Position numbers and translations under genes: made by a program
Shown: positions 16,445 to 23,017 of the stretch, piece by piece
How positions within the stretch are numbered: the first letter of the stretch is position 1
How the letters are laid out: the number at the start of each line of letters is the position of its first letter
From: Acholeplasmataceae bacterium
Lineage (GTDB): Bacteria; Bacillota_I; Bacilli_A; Acholeplasmatales; Acholeplasmataceae
Assembly (NCBI GenBank): GCA_023230825.1
Contig: JALNWO010000014.1
Coordinates: 1-23,742 of the forward strand
Reading direction: 5' to 3'
DNA length: 23,742 nucleotides
The notes under the pieces: generated by a model
Databases searched by the model: none
The model's input: only the letters and a program-made list of their open reading frames with translations
Told to the model about the DNA's origin: nothing

Positions 16445-17226
16445 GACAAGTCGTTCTTTATCTTTTTATGATTGCTGCGTTGGCTTTTATGGCACTCATG
16501 ATTAATAAAAGAGAAACAGAGCCAAGTCCAAAGTTGTTAACCGTTAAAACAGATTACCGTTTTATCGATGATAGTGAACAGCCACTTTACTTTGAGTTTT
16601 ATACATCAACGAAAAACCATCCCCTTTTACTGCTTGATAGTTATGAGCAATTAATCATCCATAACGAAACAGAGACGACACAATTAACGTTGGTTTTAAA
16701 AGAAATCATTTATTTACATGAAGAAAGTTATTTAAATGATTTGTATTATAAGTTTAGTTATTTATGTGAGGCGCCATTATTAGAAATGGATTTTTATCTT
16801 GAAGAAGCCTTTTTAACGATTGTTTTAGTCAACAACGATCAATATACTTTTTATTTGGGTTCTATCGGCTTAATTACTCCAAACGAATCAACCAATCATT
16901 TAGATTGGCAAGCTTTATCAGGAGAAAAAAAGCCAGGTTCTTTCTTATCCCGTTTAGCACAAATTAAAGTTGAATTTAATGGACTTAATCAGTCTATCCA
17001 CAGTATTTATGTAGATGGTGTAACACCGAGTGAGTTTTATATCGAGAATCAAACTCTTATCGTTTTAATTGACGAACAAAATGCCCTACTAAATGCTTGT
17101 CCCGTCGTCATCTGGTTTCAAGATGGCAGCCACCAACTGTTGCCTTATTTCATTTATATTAAAGATTTTGAAATTTTAAAAAATTCAGGACCACTAATTT
17201 ATCATTATGCCCTTAATACAGCTTAA
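16441..17226 (+). CDS. Membrane-anchored protein of unknown function
   Basis: 261 residues, not recognised. An N-terminal hydrophobic helix (about 3-21, VVLYLFMIAALAFMALM) followed by NKRE suggests a signal anchor with the rest, about 235 residues, outside the membrane. That part is rich in aromatic and acidic residues and looks like mostly beta structure (YFEFYTSTKNH, YYKFSYLCE, QYTFYLGSIGLI). No catalytic motif or lipobox is evident; two cysteines are present (about residues 109 and 220). It overlaps the secreted-protein gene by four bases and the ABC ATPase gene by 20, so all are made together. A role as extracytoplasmic partner of the transporter is inferred only from position. Confidence 0.85.
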   Translation: MRQVVLYLFMIAALAFMALMINKRETEPSPKLLTVKTDYRFIDDSEQPLYFEFYTSTKNHPLLLLDSYEQLIIHNETETTQLTLVLKEIIYLHEESYLNDLYYKFSYLCEAPLLEMDFYLEEAFLTIVLVNNDQYTFYLGSIGLITPNESTNHLDWQALSGEKKPGSFLSRLAQIKVEFNGLNQSIHSIYVDGVTPSEFYIENQTLIVLIDEQNALLNACPVVIWFQDGSHQLLPYFIYIKDFEILKNSGPLIYHYALNTA

Positions 17227-17761
17227 CGAAGCGAAGAAGCATTATTGTGCAACTGCTTTCACATTAACAATCAAACCTCATGATTTTATTTTAATTAGTG
17301 GTAAAAACGGAACGGGAAAAACAACGCTTTTAGAACTTATTTTAGGTTTTAAAAAACCAGATACAGGTATCATTAAAAAGAAAACTTTAAAAATTAATTA
17401 TTTGCCTGAAGTTGCAGCACTGCCAAACGAGGCAGTTGTGAGTCATTATTTGCTTACTTTAGCAAAAGTGAAACGTGATCCTTTTGACGATGGCTTTTTA
17501 CATCTGTTTCAAATACCCCTATTTAAAAAGATTTGTGAGTTATCAAAAGGAAATAGACAAAAACTCGCAATTTTAACGACCTTAATAGGTAAGCCTGATC
17601 TTGTTGTGTTAGATGAACCTCTATCGGGATTAGATGATAAAAGCATAACCGAGTTATTAGATGTCCTTAAAAAGAAAAAAGAGGCTGGTTTTAGTTTTGT
17701 CGTTTCAACACATCAACCAGAACGTTTACAAACCCTCGCAACGCAGCTGGTCATTTTATGA
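17207..17761 (+). CDS. ABC transporter ATP-binding protein, compact
   Basis: 184 residues, shorter than the usual 200-250 for an exporter ATPase. Walker A GKNGTGKTT (32-40), YLPE at 65-68 in the Q-loop region, signature LSKGN (112-116, in place of LSGGQ), Walker B LVVLDEP (132-138), D-loop SGLD and switch histidine H169 in STHQPER are all present, so it should hydrolyse ATP. It pairs with the permease that starts on its last bases (ATGA overlap). The best match in type is the ABC-2/bacteriocin-immunity class of small exporters. Start ATG 17207 lacks a good SD and lies 20 bases inside the preceding gene, so translation is presumably coupled. Confidence 0.92.
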   Translation: MPLIQLNEAKKHYCATAFTLTIKPHDFILISGKNGTGKTTLLELILGFKKPDTGIIKKKTLKINYLPEVAALPNEAVVSHYLLTLAKVKRDPFDDGFLHLFQIPLFKKICELSKGNRQKLAILTTLIGKPDLVVLDEPLSGLDDKSITELLDVLKKKKEAGFSFVVSTHQPERLQTLATQLVIL

Positions 17762-18429
17762 TCCGTTTACTAGGGCAATGTTATTTAAACCAAAAGATGC
17801 ATCTTGTTTTATTTATCAATCAACTTTTAGCCATTGGGATCATCATCCTTATTTTAACGATTGATGTGAACACAACTGAGATGATTTTATATCCAAAAAC
17901 ATATCAAACTTACTTTGAACAAATGTTTTTGCAAGTGTTTACCGTTTTTAATGCGATGTTTGTTTTATTTTTAACGATGGATCATGATCAAAAGTTCTTA
18001 AATCCTTACATCAGTTATTTTGGCCGCTTTAAAGTTATGATTGGAAAATATGTCTTTTATTCAATCATCCTTAGTATGTATGCCTTATTTATCACGATGA
18101 TATGGATAATTGGTTTAATGACATTAACAACAATCCGTTTTGTTCTAAACTGGCAAACATATCTTTATTTTTGGCTTGATCTATGGTTTTTAATGACGCT
18201 TATTTTAACAATTGTTCGTGAACGTTTTAAAGCAGTTGCAGTTATCATCGTTTTTGTCTATTTGCTTTTTAACCTTTTTTATCAGGCAAATGAATCGTTC
18301 TTTCTTTATTTAATACCAATCGTTCAAAGTGAATTTATTACAGAACCCTTTTTTGTTACTTATAAATTGACGTACTTAAGCTTTCTTTTTACGGTGTATT
18401 TGCATAAAACCTTACACGAAACACGCTAA
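17758..18429 (+). CDS. ABC transporter permease-like membrane protein
   Basis: 223 residues with about six hydrophobic segments (about 15-35, 57-75, 98-124, 134-153, 158-175, 202-218), the topology of ABC-2 type permeases. No sequence motif identifies the substrate. The ATPase gene directly upstream overlaps by four bases, which makes a half-transporter pair the simplest reading. With the secreted and the anchored proteins it forms the last member of a four-gene unit. No terminator is visible after the stop; a strong promoter for infC begins 35 bases later. Confidence 0.85.
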   Translation: MIRLLGQCYLNQKMHLVLFINQLLAIGIIILILTIDVNTTEMILYPKTYQTYFEQMFLQVFTVFNAMFVLFLTMDHDQKFLNPYISYFGRFKVMIGKYVFYSIILSMYALFITMIWIIGLMTLTTIRFVLNWQTYLYFWLDLWFLMTLILTIVRERFKAVAVIIVFVYLLFNLFYQANESFFLYLIPIVQSEFITEPFFVTYKLTYLSFLFTVYLHKTLHETR

Positions 18430-18463
18430 ACACGTCATTAAGACGAAAAAGAAATGGTAAATC

Positions 18464-18492
18464 TTGACATTAGACAAAGAAACAAGTATAAT
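18464..18492 (+). promoter_or_regulatory. Consensus sigma-A promoter for infC-rpmI-rplT
   Basis: TTGACA (18464-18469), a 17-base spacer and TATAAT (18487-18492): a perfect match to the consensus. Transcription should begin near 18499, giving a leader of about 165 bases. Confidence 0.93.
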
Positions 18493-18497
18493 CATTA

Positions 18498-18664
18498 CGG
18501 TTAGTGAAAAGAAGAGATTCCTCTCGCCTGATGAGCCCCAAGGGACATAGGCAAAAAAGTCACCACAAAAAGTTTATGATTAAATTTTTTATGGATATTT
18601 TGAGTGGGTCTCTTAGAGGCCCATTTTCTTTTCAACCCAACTTATTTCTAGTGGAGGTGAAAGT
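18498..18664 (+). promoter_or_regulatory. infC leader, L20-type transcription attenuator
   Basis: The leader contains a hairpin at 18526-18552 built from GCCT/AGGC, ATG/CAT and CCC/GGG pairs, and an intrinsic terminator TGGGTCTC-TTA-GAGGCCCA at 18605-18623 followed by TTTTCTTTT. Two alternative pairings can break the terminator: AAGAGA (18512-18517) with TCTCTT (18609-18614), and GAGCCC (18533-18538) with GGGTCTC (18606-18612, one bulge). In Bacillus subtilis the same operon is repressed when L20 binds the leader and favours early termination; position, operon and architecture fit that mechanism here. The exact L20 binding site is not proved. Confidence 0.78.
18605..18632 (+). terminator. Attenuator terminator in the infC leader
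   Basis: Eight-pair stem TGGGTCTC/GAGGCCCA (one G-U pair) with loop TTA, then TTTTCTTTT. It lies 33 bases before the infC start, so it can only serve premature termination of the operon's own transcript. Confidence 0.82.
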
Positions 18665-18667
18665 ATT
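18653..18667 (+). promoter_or_regulatory. infC: RBS and AUU start codon of infC
   Basis: GGAGG at 18653-18657 stands 7 bases before ATT at 18665 and 19 bases before the first ATG at 18677. The ATT is in frame. The distance decides for AUU, the rare start codon typical of infC, through which IF3 limits its own translation. Confidence 0.85.
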
Positions 18668-19195
18668 AAACCCAACATGAACAAAAGATCTAGGGAGTTA
18701 GTCAATGACGATATTCCAAACGTAAAACTCCGTTTTATTGATGATGAAGGTGAAAATCACGGTATTATTACTCGCAACGAAGCGTTAAAGATGGCTGAAG
18801 AAAAAAATCTTGACCTTGTTGTTGTTTCCCCTGATTCAAGTCCAATGGTTGCTAAACTAATGGATTATTCAAAATATCGTTATGATCAACAACGTCGTTT
18901 GCGGGAAACAAAGAAAAACCAACGCGTCGTTGAAATAAAAGAACTTAGATTAAGTCCAACAATCGACAAACATGATTTTGACACCAAGTTAAAACATGCC
19001 CTCAAGTTTTTAAGCAAAGGTGACAAAGTGAAAGTATCGATTCGCTTTTTTGGACGGATGATAACCCATCAAGACGTTGGCCGTCAAGTTATTGTCCGCT
19101 TTATCGAAGCAATCGGCGAAAATGGGATTGTTGAATCACATCCAAAAATGGATGGACGCAACATGATCGCAATGATTGCCCCAAACAACACGTAG
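18665..19195 (+). CDS. infC: Translation initiation factor IF-3
   Basis: 176 residues when started at the AUU codon (18665); a start at ATG 18677 gives 172 and has no properly spaced SD. The N-domain (to about 80: LVNDDIPNVKLRFIDDEG, NLDLVVVSP) and the C-domain (KKNQRVVEIKELRLSP, FLSKGDKVKVSIRFFGR) joined by a charged helix are clear. IF-3 binds the 30S subunit, prevents premature subunit joining and discriminates against non-canonical start codons, which makes its own AUU start autoregulatory. First gene of infC-rpmI-rplT; rpmI follows after 15 bases. Confidence 0.96.
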   Translation: MKPNMNKRSRELVNDDIPNVKLRFIDDEGENHGIITRNEALKMAEEKNLDLVVVSPDSSPMVAKLMDYSKYRYDQQRRLRETKKNQRVVEIKELRLSPTIDKHDFDTKLKHALKFLSKGDKVKVSIRFFGRMITHQDVGRQVIVRFIEAIGENGIVESHPKMDGRNMIAMIAPNNT

Positions 19196-19210
19196 AAAGG
19201 ATTGACAAAC

Positions 19211-19411
19211 ATGCCAAAACATAAAACACATAGTGGCTTAAAGAAAAGAATTAAAGTAACAGGAACAGGTAAATTAATGCGCGGACGGGCATATAAAGGG
19301 CATTTAGCTGCTTCCAAAACAACCAAACAAAACAGACAATTACGAGGCGAAACGAGTGTACATCCAACCGATGAAAAACGAATTAAATCACTCATTTCGA
19401 ATATGCGTTAA
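19211..19411 (+). CDS. rpmI: 50S ribosomal protein L35
   Basis: 66 residues, normal L35 length, beginning MPKHKTHSGLKKRIKVTGTG and rich in lysine and arginine as expected for an rRNA-binding protein of the large subunit. The start is ATG 19211 (AAAGGA at 19196-19201); the in-frame TTG nine bases earlier is not used because the family begins MPK. It lies between infC and rplT, the conserved order. Confidence 0.96.
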   Translation: MPKHKTHSGLKKRIKVTGTGKLMRGRAYKGHLAASKTTKQNRQLRGETSVHPTDEKRIKSLISNMR

Positions 19412-19426
19412 CAGGAGGAGTAGACC

Positions 19427-20041
19427 ATGCCAAGAGTAAAAAATTCACCCGTCACAAGACGTCGACGCAAAAAGGTATTAAAATTATCTAAAGGCTATTT
19501 TGGTTCGAAAAGAACGTTATATCGTACGGCTCATGAACAAGTGATGCGTTCACTCGCTTATTCATACCGTGACCGGAAACAAAGAAAAAGAGATTTCCGC
19601 AAACTTTGGATTACAAGAATCAATGCTGCAGCGAAATTAAACGGAATGAAATATTCACGCTTCATCCACGGTTTAACCTTAGCAAATGTTCAAGTAAACC
19701 GGAAAATGTTAGCTGATATCGCTGTGAATCAACCTGAAGATTTTAAAGTATACTGCCAGTTGGCTGAAAGAGCTTTAAATGGTGAGACGATTGAACAAGC
19801 TGTTGTAAAACCAAAAGCTGAACCAAAGAAAGCGAAAGCTGAAGCGCCAAAGGAAGAACCTAAACAAGTTGAAACACCAAAAGCTGAGCCTAAAAAAGTT
19901 GAAGCAGTTAAAGGAACTGTGAACTATAGCCAAATGCTTGTTGCTGAGTTAAAAGAACTTGCAAAAGCGAAAAACATCGAAGGTTATAGCACAATGAGAA
20001 AAGCAGAATTAGTTGAAGCCTTAGAAAAAACAGATGCTTAA
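19427..20041 (+). CDS. rplT: 50S ribosomal protein L20 with C-terminal SAP/Rho-N-like extension
   Basis: Residues 1-118 are a complete L20 ([61 protein letters not shown]). L20 starts 50S assembly and represses its own operon. L20 is normally about 118 residues; this one has 204. The extra part is a lysine/proline/glutamate/alanine linker (about 119-164, with PKAEPKK twice) followed by residues 167-201 ([20 protein letters not shown], then [16 protein letters not shown]), which look like a helix-extension-helix motif of the SAP/Rho N-terminal type that binds nucleic acid. No frameshift or stop separates the parts. SD AGGAGG at 19413-19418. Confidence 0.94.
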   Translation: MPRVKNSPVTRRRRKKVLKLSKGYFGSKRTLYRTAHEQVMRSLAYSYRDRKQRKRDFRKLWITRINAAAKLNGMKYSRFIHGLTLANVQVNRKMLADIAVNQPEDFKVYCQLAERALNGETIEQAVVKPKAEPKKAKAEAPKEEPKQVETPKAEPKKVEAVKGTVNYSQMLVAELKELAKAKNIEGYSTMRKAELVEALEKTDA

Positions 20042-20047
20042 TCGTTA

Positions 20048-20075
20048 AAAGAGTGGTAAAGACCGCTCTTTTTTT
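20048..20075 (+). terminator. Intrinsic terminator after rplT
   Basis: AAAGAGTGGT (20048-20057), loop AAAG, ACCGCTCTTT (20062-20071), T-run to 20075. A TATAAT follows at 20077-20082. Confidence 0.9.
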
Positions 20076-20076
20076 G

Positions 20077-20082
20077 TATAAT
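20077..20082 (+). promoter_or_regulatory. -10 element for the 485-residue membrane protein gene
   Basis: TATAAT at 20077-20082, 16 bases before the ATG at 20099. The hexamer 17 bases upstream (TGGTAA, inside the rplT terminator) is a weak -35. Any transcript would have a leader of only about 10 bases that still includes GAGG. Confidence 0.5.
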
Positions 20083-20098
20083 AAGGTCGAGGACAATT

Positions 20099-21556
20099 AT
20101 GAAATTTAGAATGATTACCGCCTTAACTGTCGCGGCTATAATTTTATTTTTATTACCGTTCGCATTGGTTTTTTTTGATGTTGAAGGCCAAGGCGTTTTT
20201 AGTGTTGTTGCGGTCGTCCTTTTTGTTTATATTGGTGTCTTTATTTTCGCAGGGATTCCTAAATTTCTTGTTTTTGGCATTTATGGGTTAGTAATATCAG
20301 GCGTTTTACTATTAATTCCTGTTGATTATCAGTTGCCCATTATTATTATTGGAACCTTTTTATTTATTATGAACCCCCTTTCCTTTTTTGAACGGATGTT
20401 AGAAACGAAAATGAAAGATGAAAATGTCTTACCAATTAACATTAGTTTAGGCGGTTCATACTGGCCTTTTTATGAGTACCGTAAAGAGATGAAAAACTTT
20501 TATCATTTACCCCAACAAAAAAAGTTATTTACTAAAAAATGGTATTTACAAGCTCGACAAATAACAATGATTTTACTTTATTTCACAGGTGTTTTTGTCT
20601 TTATCCACGAGATCAATTATATTTCTAATACATTAGATAATTTTAGCTGGTACAACTTTTTCACCTTGTATATTGTCATAATTATTTTCTTGCTTGCTTA
20701 CTTTATTAATAAAAAAGGGTTCACTTCAACTTTTCGAACCTTTGGTATTTCTTTATTCCCCCCTATCATTTATCTGTTACTCACCTCTGATGTTCAAGAT
20801 GCATTACGTTATAGTTTATCTGGAGGTATTTTTGTTTTTGCCTTAGTTATTATGGGAGTTGAACTTTATAACTTGTATCAGCGCGTTGCGTATGATGCGT
20901 ATCATTATTACGATGTTGAACAACAGTTAGAAGTCTATGCAAATGCTTTATTTGAACCACTCGTCTATAACGAGACAATGACGTTATATGGTGAATATCA
21001 ATTAAAAATTAACCGCGAGACTTTTTTAGAACATTTACACGATATATTAGTATACGCAAATTTTTTCCGTTTTGTCATTACTGCCTACTGTTTTTCAAAA
21101 ACACAAACCATCATTATCGCAGAGTTTCACCATCGAGGAAAAAAGCGCGCCCATAAATTTAAAACTTTTTTAGAAACAAAGTATCACAGTTCAACTTTTT
21201 TAGATTTACAAAAAGATCCAGAAAAAACACTATACGAAAAACATTTCTTTCATCAGACCGAATACATTATCGCTCGTGCCCAACGTCTAGCTGACCTTTT
21301 AAAAGAACTTCATATTGATACAACAATTATTTTATCTTTAATGGTTTACTTTAAAAATAGAGAAGACTTTATGCGGATGCAAAAAGAAGTCCCGATGTTA
21401 GAATTACCTGATTTACAATACGAGGATTATATTACCGCCCGAATTGATATGAAAACGATTAATAACCACTATATCATTGAAGAAGCGATTCGTGATATGT
21501 TACTTACATTAATGACCTATCGCGGCAAATATATTCGCGTTTCTGTCTTTTATTAA
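20099..21556 (+). CDS. Polytopic membrane protein of unknown function
   Basis: 485 residues, not recognised. About eight hydrophobic segments occupy the N-terminal half (about 7-27, 33-52, 55-74, 79-96, 153-171, 186-204, 213-230, 240-260) in two groups of four separated by a hydrophilic stretch (97-152). The C-terminal 220 residues are soluble, helical, and rich in histidine and aromatic residues (VAYDAYHYYDVEQQLE, AEFHHRGKKRAHKFKTF). No transporter, kinase or cyclase signature is visible. Start ATG 20099 with GAGG at 20089-20092. It stands alone between a ribosomal operon and an RNA gene, each with its own terminator, so it is probably monocistronic. Confidence 0.87.
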   Translation: MKFRMITALTVAAIILFLLPFALVFFDVEGQGVFSVVAVVLFVYIGVFIFAGIPKFLVFGIYGLVISGVLLLIPVDYQLPIIIIGTFLFIMNPLSFFERMLETKMKDENVLPINISLGGSYWPFYEYRKEMKNFYHLPQQKKLFTKKWYLQARQITMILLYFTGVFVFIHEINYISNTLDNFSWYNFFTLYIVIIIFLLAYFINKKGFTSTFRTFGISLFPPIIYLLLTSDVQDALRYSLSGGIFVFALVIMGVELYNLYQRVAYDAYHYYDVEQQLEVYANALFEPLVYNETMTLYGEYQLKINRETFLEHLHDILVYANFFRFVITAYCFSKTQTIIIAEFHHRGKKRAHKFKTFLETKYHSSTFLDLQKDPEKTLYEKHFFHQTEYIIARAQRLADLLKELHIDTTIILSLMVYFKNREDFMRMQKEVPMLELPDLQYEDYITARIDMKTINNHYIIEEAIRDMLLTLMTYRGKYIRVSVFY

Positions 21557-21585
21557 AAAACCGCCAAAGCACTGGCGGTTTTCTT
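21557..21585 (+). terminator. Intrinsic terminator after the membrane protein gene
   Basis: AAAACCGCCA (21557-21566), loop AAGCAC, TGGCGGTTTT (21573-21582), then CTT. It begins directly after the stop codon. Confidence 0.9.
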
Positions 21586-21597
21586 AATGATATCGAT

Positions 21598-21620
21598 AAA
21601 AAAAATACCCCAAATGGGTA
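21598..21620 (-). terminator. Possible minus-strand terminator
   Basis: TACCC (21606-21610), CAAAT, GGGTA (21616-21620) with eight A at 21598-21605, which on the minus strand gives a hairpin followed by U8. No minus-strand gene is visible upstream of it; see the finding on a minus-strand promoter at 21628-21656. Confidence 0.45.
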
Positions 21621-21707
21621 CAAATATATTATATCACATGATAAATAAAGATACAAGCAAAAGATTGCTTAAAACGGCAGTGAAGCCATTAAGTCGACAC
21701 AAAAGGC

Positions 21708-21736
21708 TTGACTATTTCCTTAAACAATGGTAGATT
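21708..21736 (+). promoter_or_regulatory. Promoter of the structured RNA gene
   Basis: TTGACT (21708-21713), a 17-base spacer and TAGATT (21731-21736). The predicted transcript start, about 21743, is three bases before the closing stem of the RNA. Confidence 0.78.
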
Positions 21737-21742
21737 ATAAGC

Positions 21743-21891
21743 AAACCTAGGAAGCAGCCGTGGAACCCAAATCTTTTGAATGGGTATTATACGATACAGG
21801 TGTGAAAGCCGAACTTTCGGAATCCCAAAGTATTGCTAAGTTAATGCCCCCTTGAACGTAACACGTTCTCACACCTTCCTAGGGTTTTTTT
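21743..21891 (+). ncRNA. Structured small RNA, 6S RNA-like
   Basis: The 386-base gap 21557-21942 holds this RNA. It has its own promoter and ends in seven T. Its ends pair perfectly: CCTAGGAAG (21746-21754) with CTTCCTAGG (21875-21883). Inside, GTGGAAC can pair with GTTCTCAC, followed by an open region and then a terminal arm GGGTATTA/TAATGCCC, CGATAC/GTATTG and GAAAG/CTTTC. This is the closing stem-central bubble-terminal stem layout of 6S RNA, which binds sigma-70-type RNA polymerase. The 3' side has CCTTGAAC and can form its own hairpin GAACGT-AAC-ACGTTC. At about 145 bases it is shorter than most 6S RNAs. No open reading frame with an SD is present. The 6S name is by fold only; the presence of a stable RNA is more certain. 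Confidence 0.62.
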
Positions 21892-21904
21892 ATGCCTTCA
21901 TTCA

Positions 21905-21913
21905 TGATATAAT
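21905..21913 (+). promoter_or_regulatory. Extended -10 promoter for the second M42 peptidase
   Basis: TG-A-TATAAT at 21905-21913, with no clear -35, 30 bases before the ATG. Confidence 0.6.
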
Positions 21914-21942
21914 AAAACTAACTTTAAGAAAGGGTTTTTTTT

Positions 21943-23001
21943 ATGAGAAAAGAATACGAATTACTCAAAACAATTTCCTTGTTGCCCGGTGTACCAGGGC
22001 AAGAAAAAGCGGTTCGTGACTACTTAAAAGCAGAGCTTAAAGAGGTAACGGATCGAGTTGTGACAGATAATTTAGGATCGCTGATTGCTATTAAAGGTGA
22101 GAATGGTCCCAAAGTCATGGTTGCGGGTCATATGGATGAAATCGGTCTTTTAGTCACCCAAATTACTAAGGACGGATTTGTTAAATTCCAAACTCTTGGC
22201 GGTTGGTTTTCACAAGTGATGCTCGCTCAAGTTTGGGATATTCACACTCCAAAAGGGATCGTTACTGCAATAACTGGCGTTAAACCACCCCATATTATTC
22301 CGATGGACAAACGAAAAGAAGCGATTCCAATTGATCAAATGTATTTAGATATCGGTGTTTCATCTCAAGAGGAGGCACTTGAAATTGGTGTTTTACCAGG
22401 ACAAATGGTGACTCCAAGAGCTGAATTTGCTGTTTTAGGTAACGAAAAGTACTTAATGTCTAAAGCATGGGATAACCGGATCGGTAGTGCTGCCGTTTTA
22501 GAGATTATGCGTGAACTTAAACAAACTCCAAACCAAGTCTTTGGAACATTTACTGTTCAAGAAGAAGTGGGTTTAAGAGGTGCGAAAACATCGAGTTATA
22601 TCGCTCATCCTGAAGTAGCGATTGCAGTTGATGTTGGTTTAGCAAACGACGTTCCTGGTGGAGATAAAGCTGAACAAGAATTAGGCAAAGGACCCCAAAT
22701 CTTACTTTATGATGGAGGTTTAATTCCTAATCCTTATTTTAGACGCTTTGTAATTGATGTTGCCAAAGCAGAAAAAATTCCTTACCAAGAAGCTTTTATC
22801 GTTGGTGGAAGAACCGATGCTGGAAACATGCATTTAGCTCATCAAGGTGCTTTAGGTCTTTCTATTTGTATTCCAACACGTTATATGCATTCACATACAT
22901 CTATTATTCATTATGATGATTACCTCAATACGATTAAATTAATTGTGGCTGTCATTAAACGTTTAGATCGGCAAACTGTTGATCAATTATTACAAGAATA
23001 A
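21943..23001 (+). CDS. M42 family metallo-aminopeptidase (second copy)
   Basis: 352 residues, paralogous to the product of 9059-10120, with the metal and catalytic residues in almost the same positions: H63 (AGHMDEIG), D177 (KAWDNR), E207-E208 (QEEVGLRGAK), D230 (IAVD) and H316 (TRYMHS). The region between differs (HTPKGIVTAITGVKPPHI; GGWFSQVML), so the two may prefer different residues. ATG 21943 is preceded by AAAGGG and a T-run. It is followed after 16 bases by rsmD and shares its transcript. Confidence 0.94.
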   Translation: MRKEYELLKTISLLPGVPGQEKAVRDYLKAELKEVTDRVVTDNLGSLIAIKGENGPKVMVAGHMDEIGLLVTQITKDGFVKFQTLGGWFSQVMLAQVWDIHTPKGIVTAITGVKPPHIIPMDKRKEAIPIDQMYLDIGVSSQEEALEIGVLPGQMVTPRAEFAVLGNEKYLMSKAWDNRIGSAAVLEIMRELKQTPNQVFGTFTVQEEVGLRGAKTSSYIAHPEVAIAVDVGLANDVPGGDKAEQELGKGPQILLYDGGLIPNPYFRRFVIDVAKAEKIPYQEAFIVGGRTDAGNMHLAHQGALGLSICIPTRYMHSHTSIIHYDDYLNTIKLIVAVIKRLDRQTVDQLLQE

Positions 23002-23017
23002 AAAAAGGTGATTGATT

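Noticed and set aside
15818..18429. Cassette as a mobile element
   Set aside because: No inverted repeats, transposase or integrase at its borders; its codon use resembles that of the neighbours.
18526..18552. CTGATGAG in the infC leader, like the core of a hammerhead ribozyme
   Set aside because: The required GAAA segment after stem II and the cleavage-site stem are missing; the bases are explained by the attenuator hairpin.
21748..21760. GGAAGCAGCC in the small RNA, identical to part of the SRP RNA core
   Set aside because: The partner strand (AGGTC...) and the GNAR tetraloop hairpin of SRP RNA are absent, and the match lies in the closing stem of a different fold.
23012..23017. TTG start for rsmD
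   Set aside because: It lies immediately after the SD; GTG 23018 has proper spacing and gives the family N-terminus MRIIGG.
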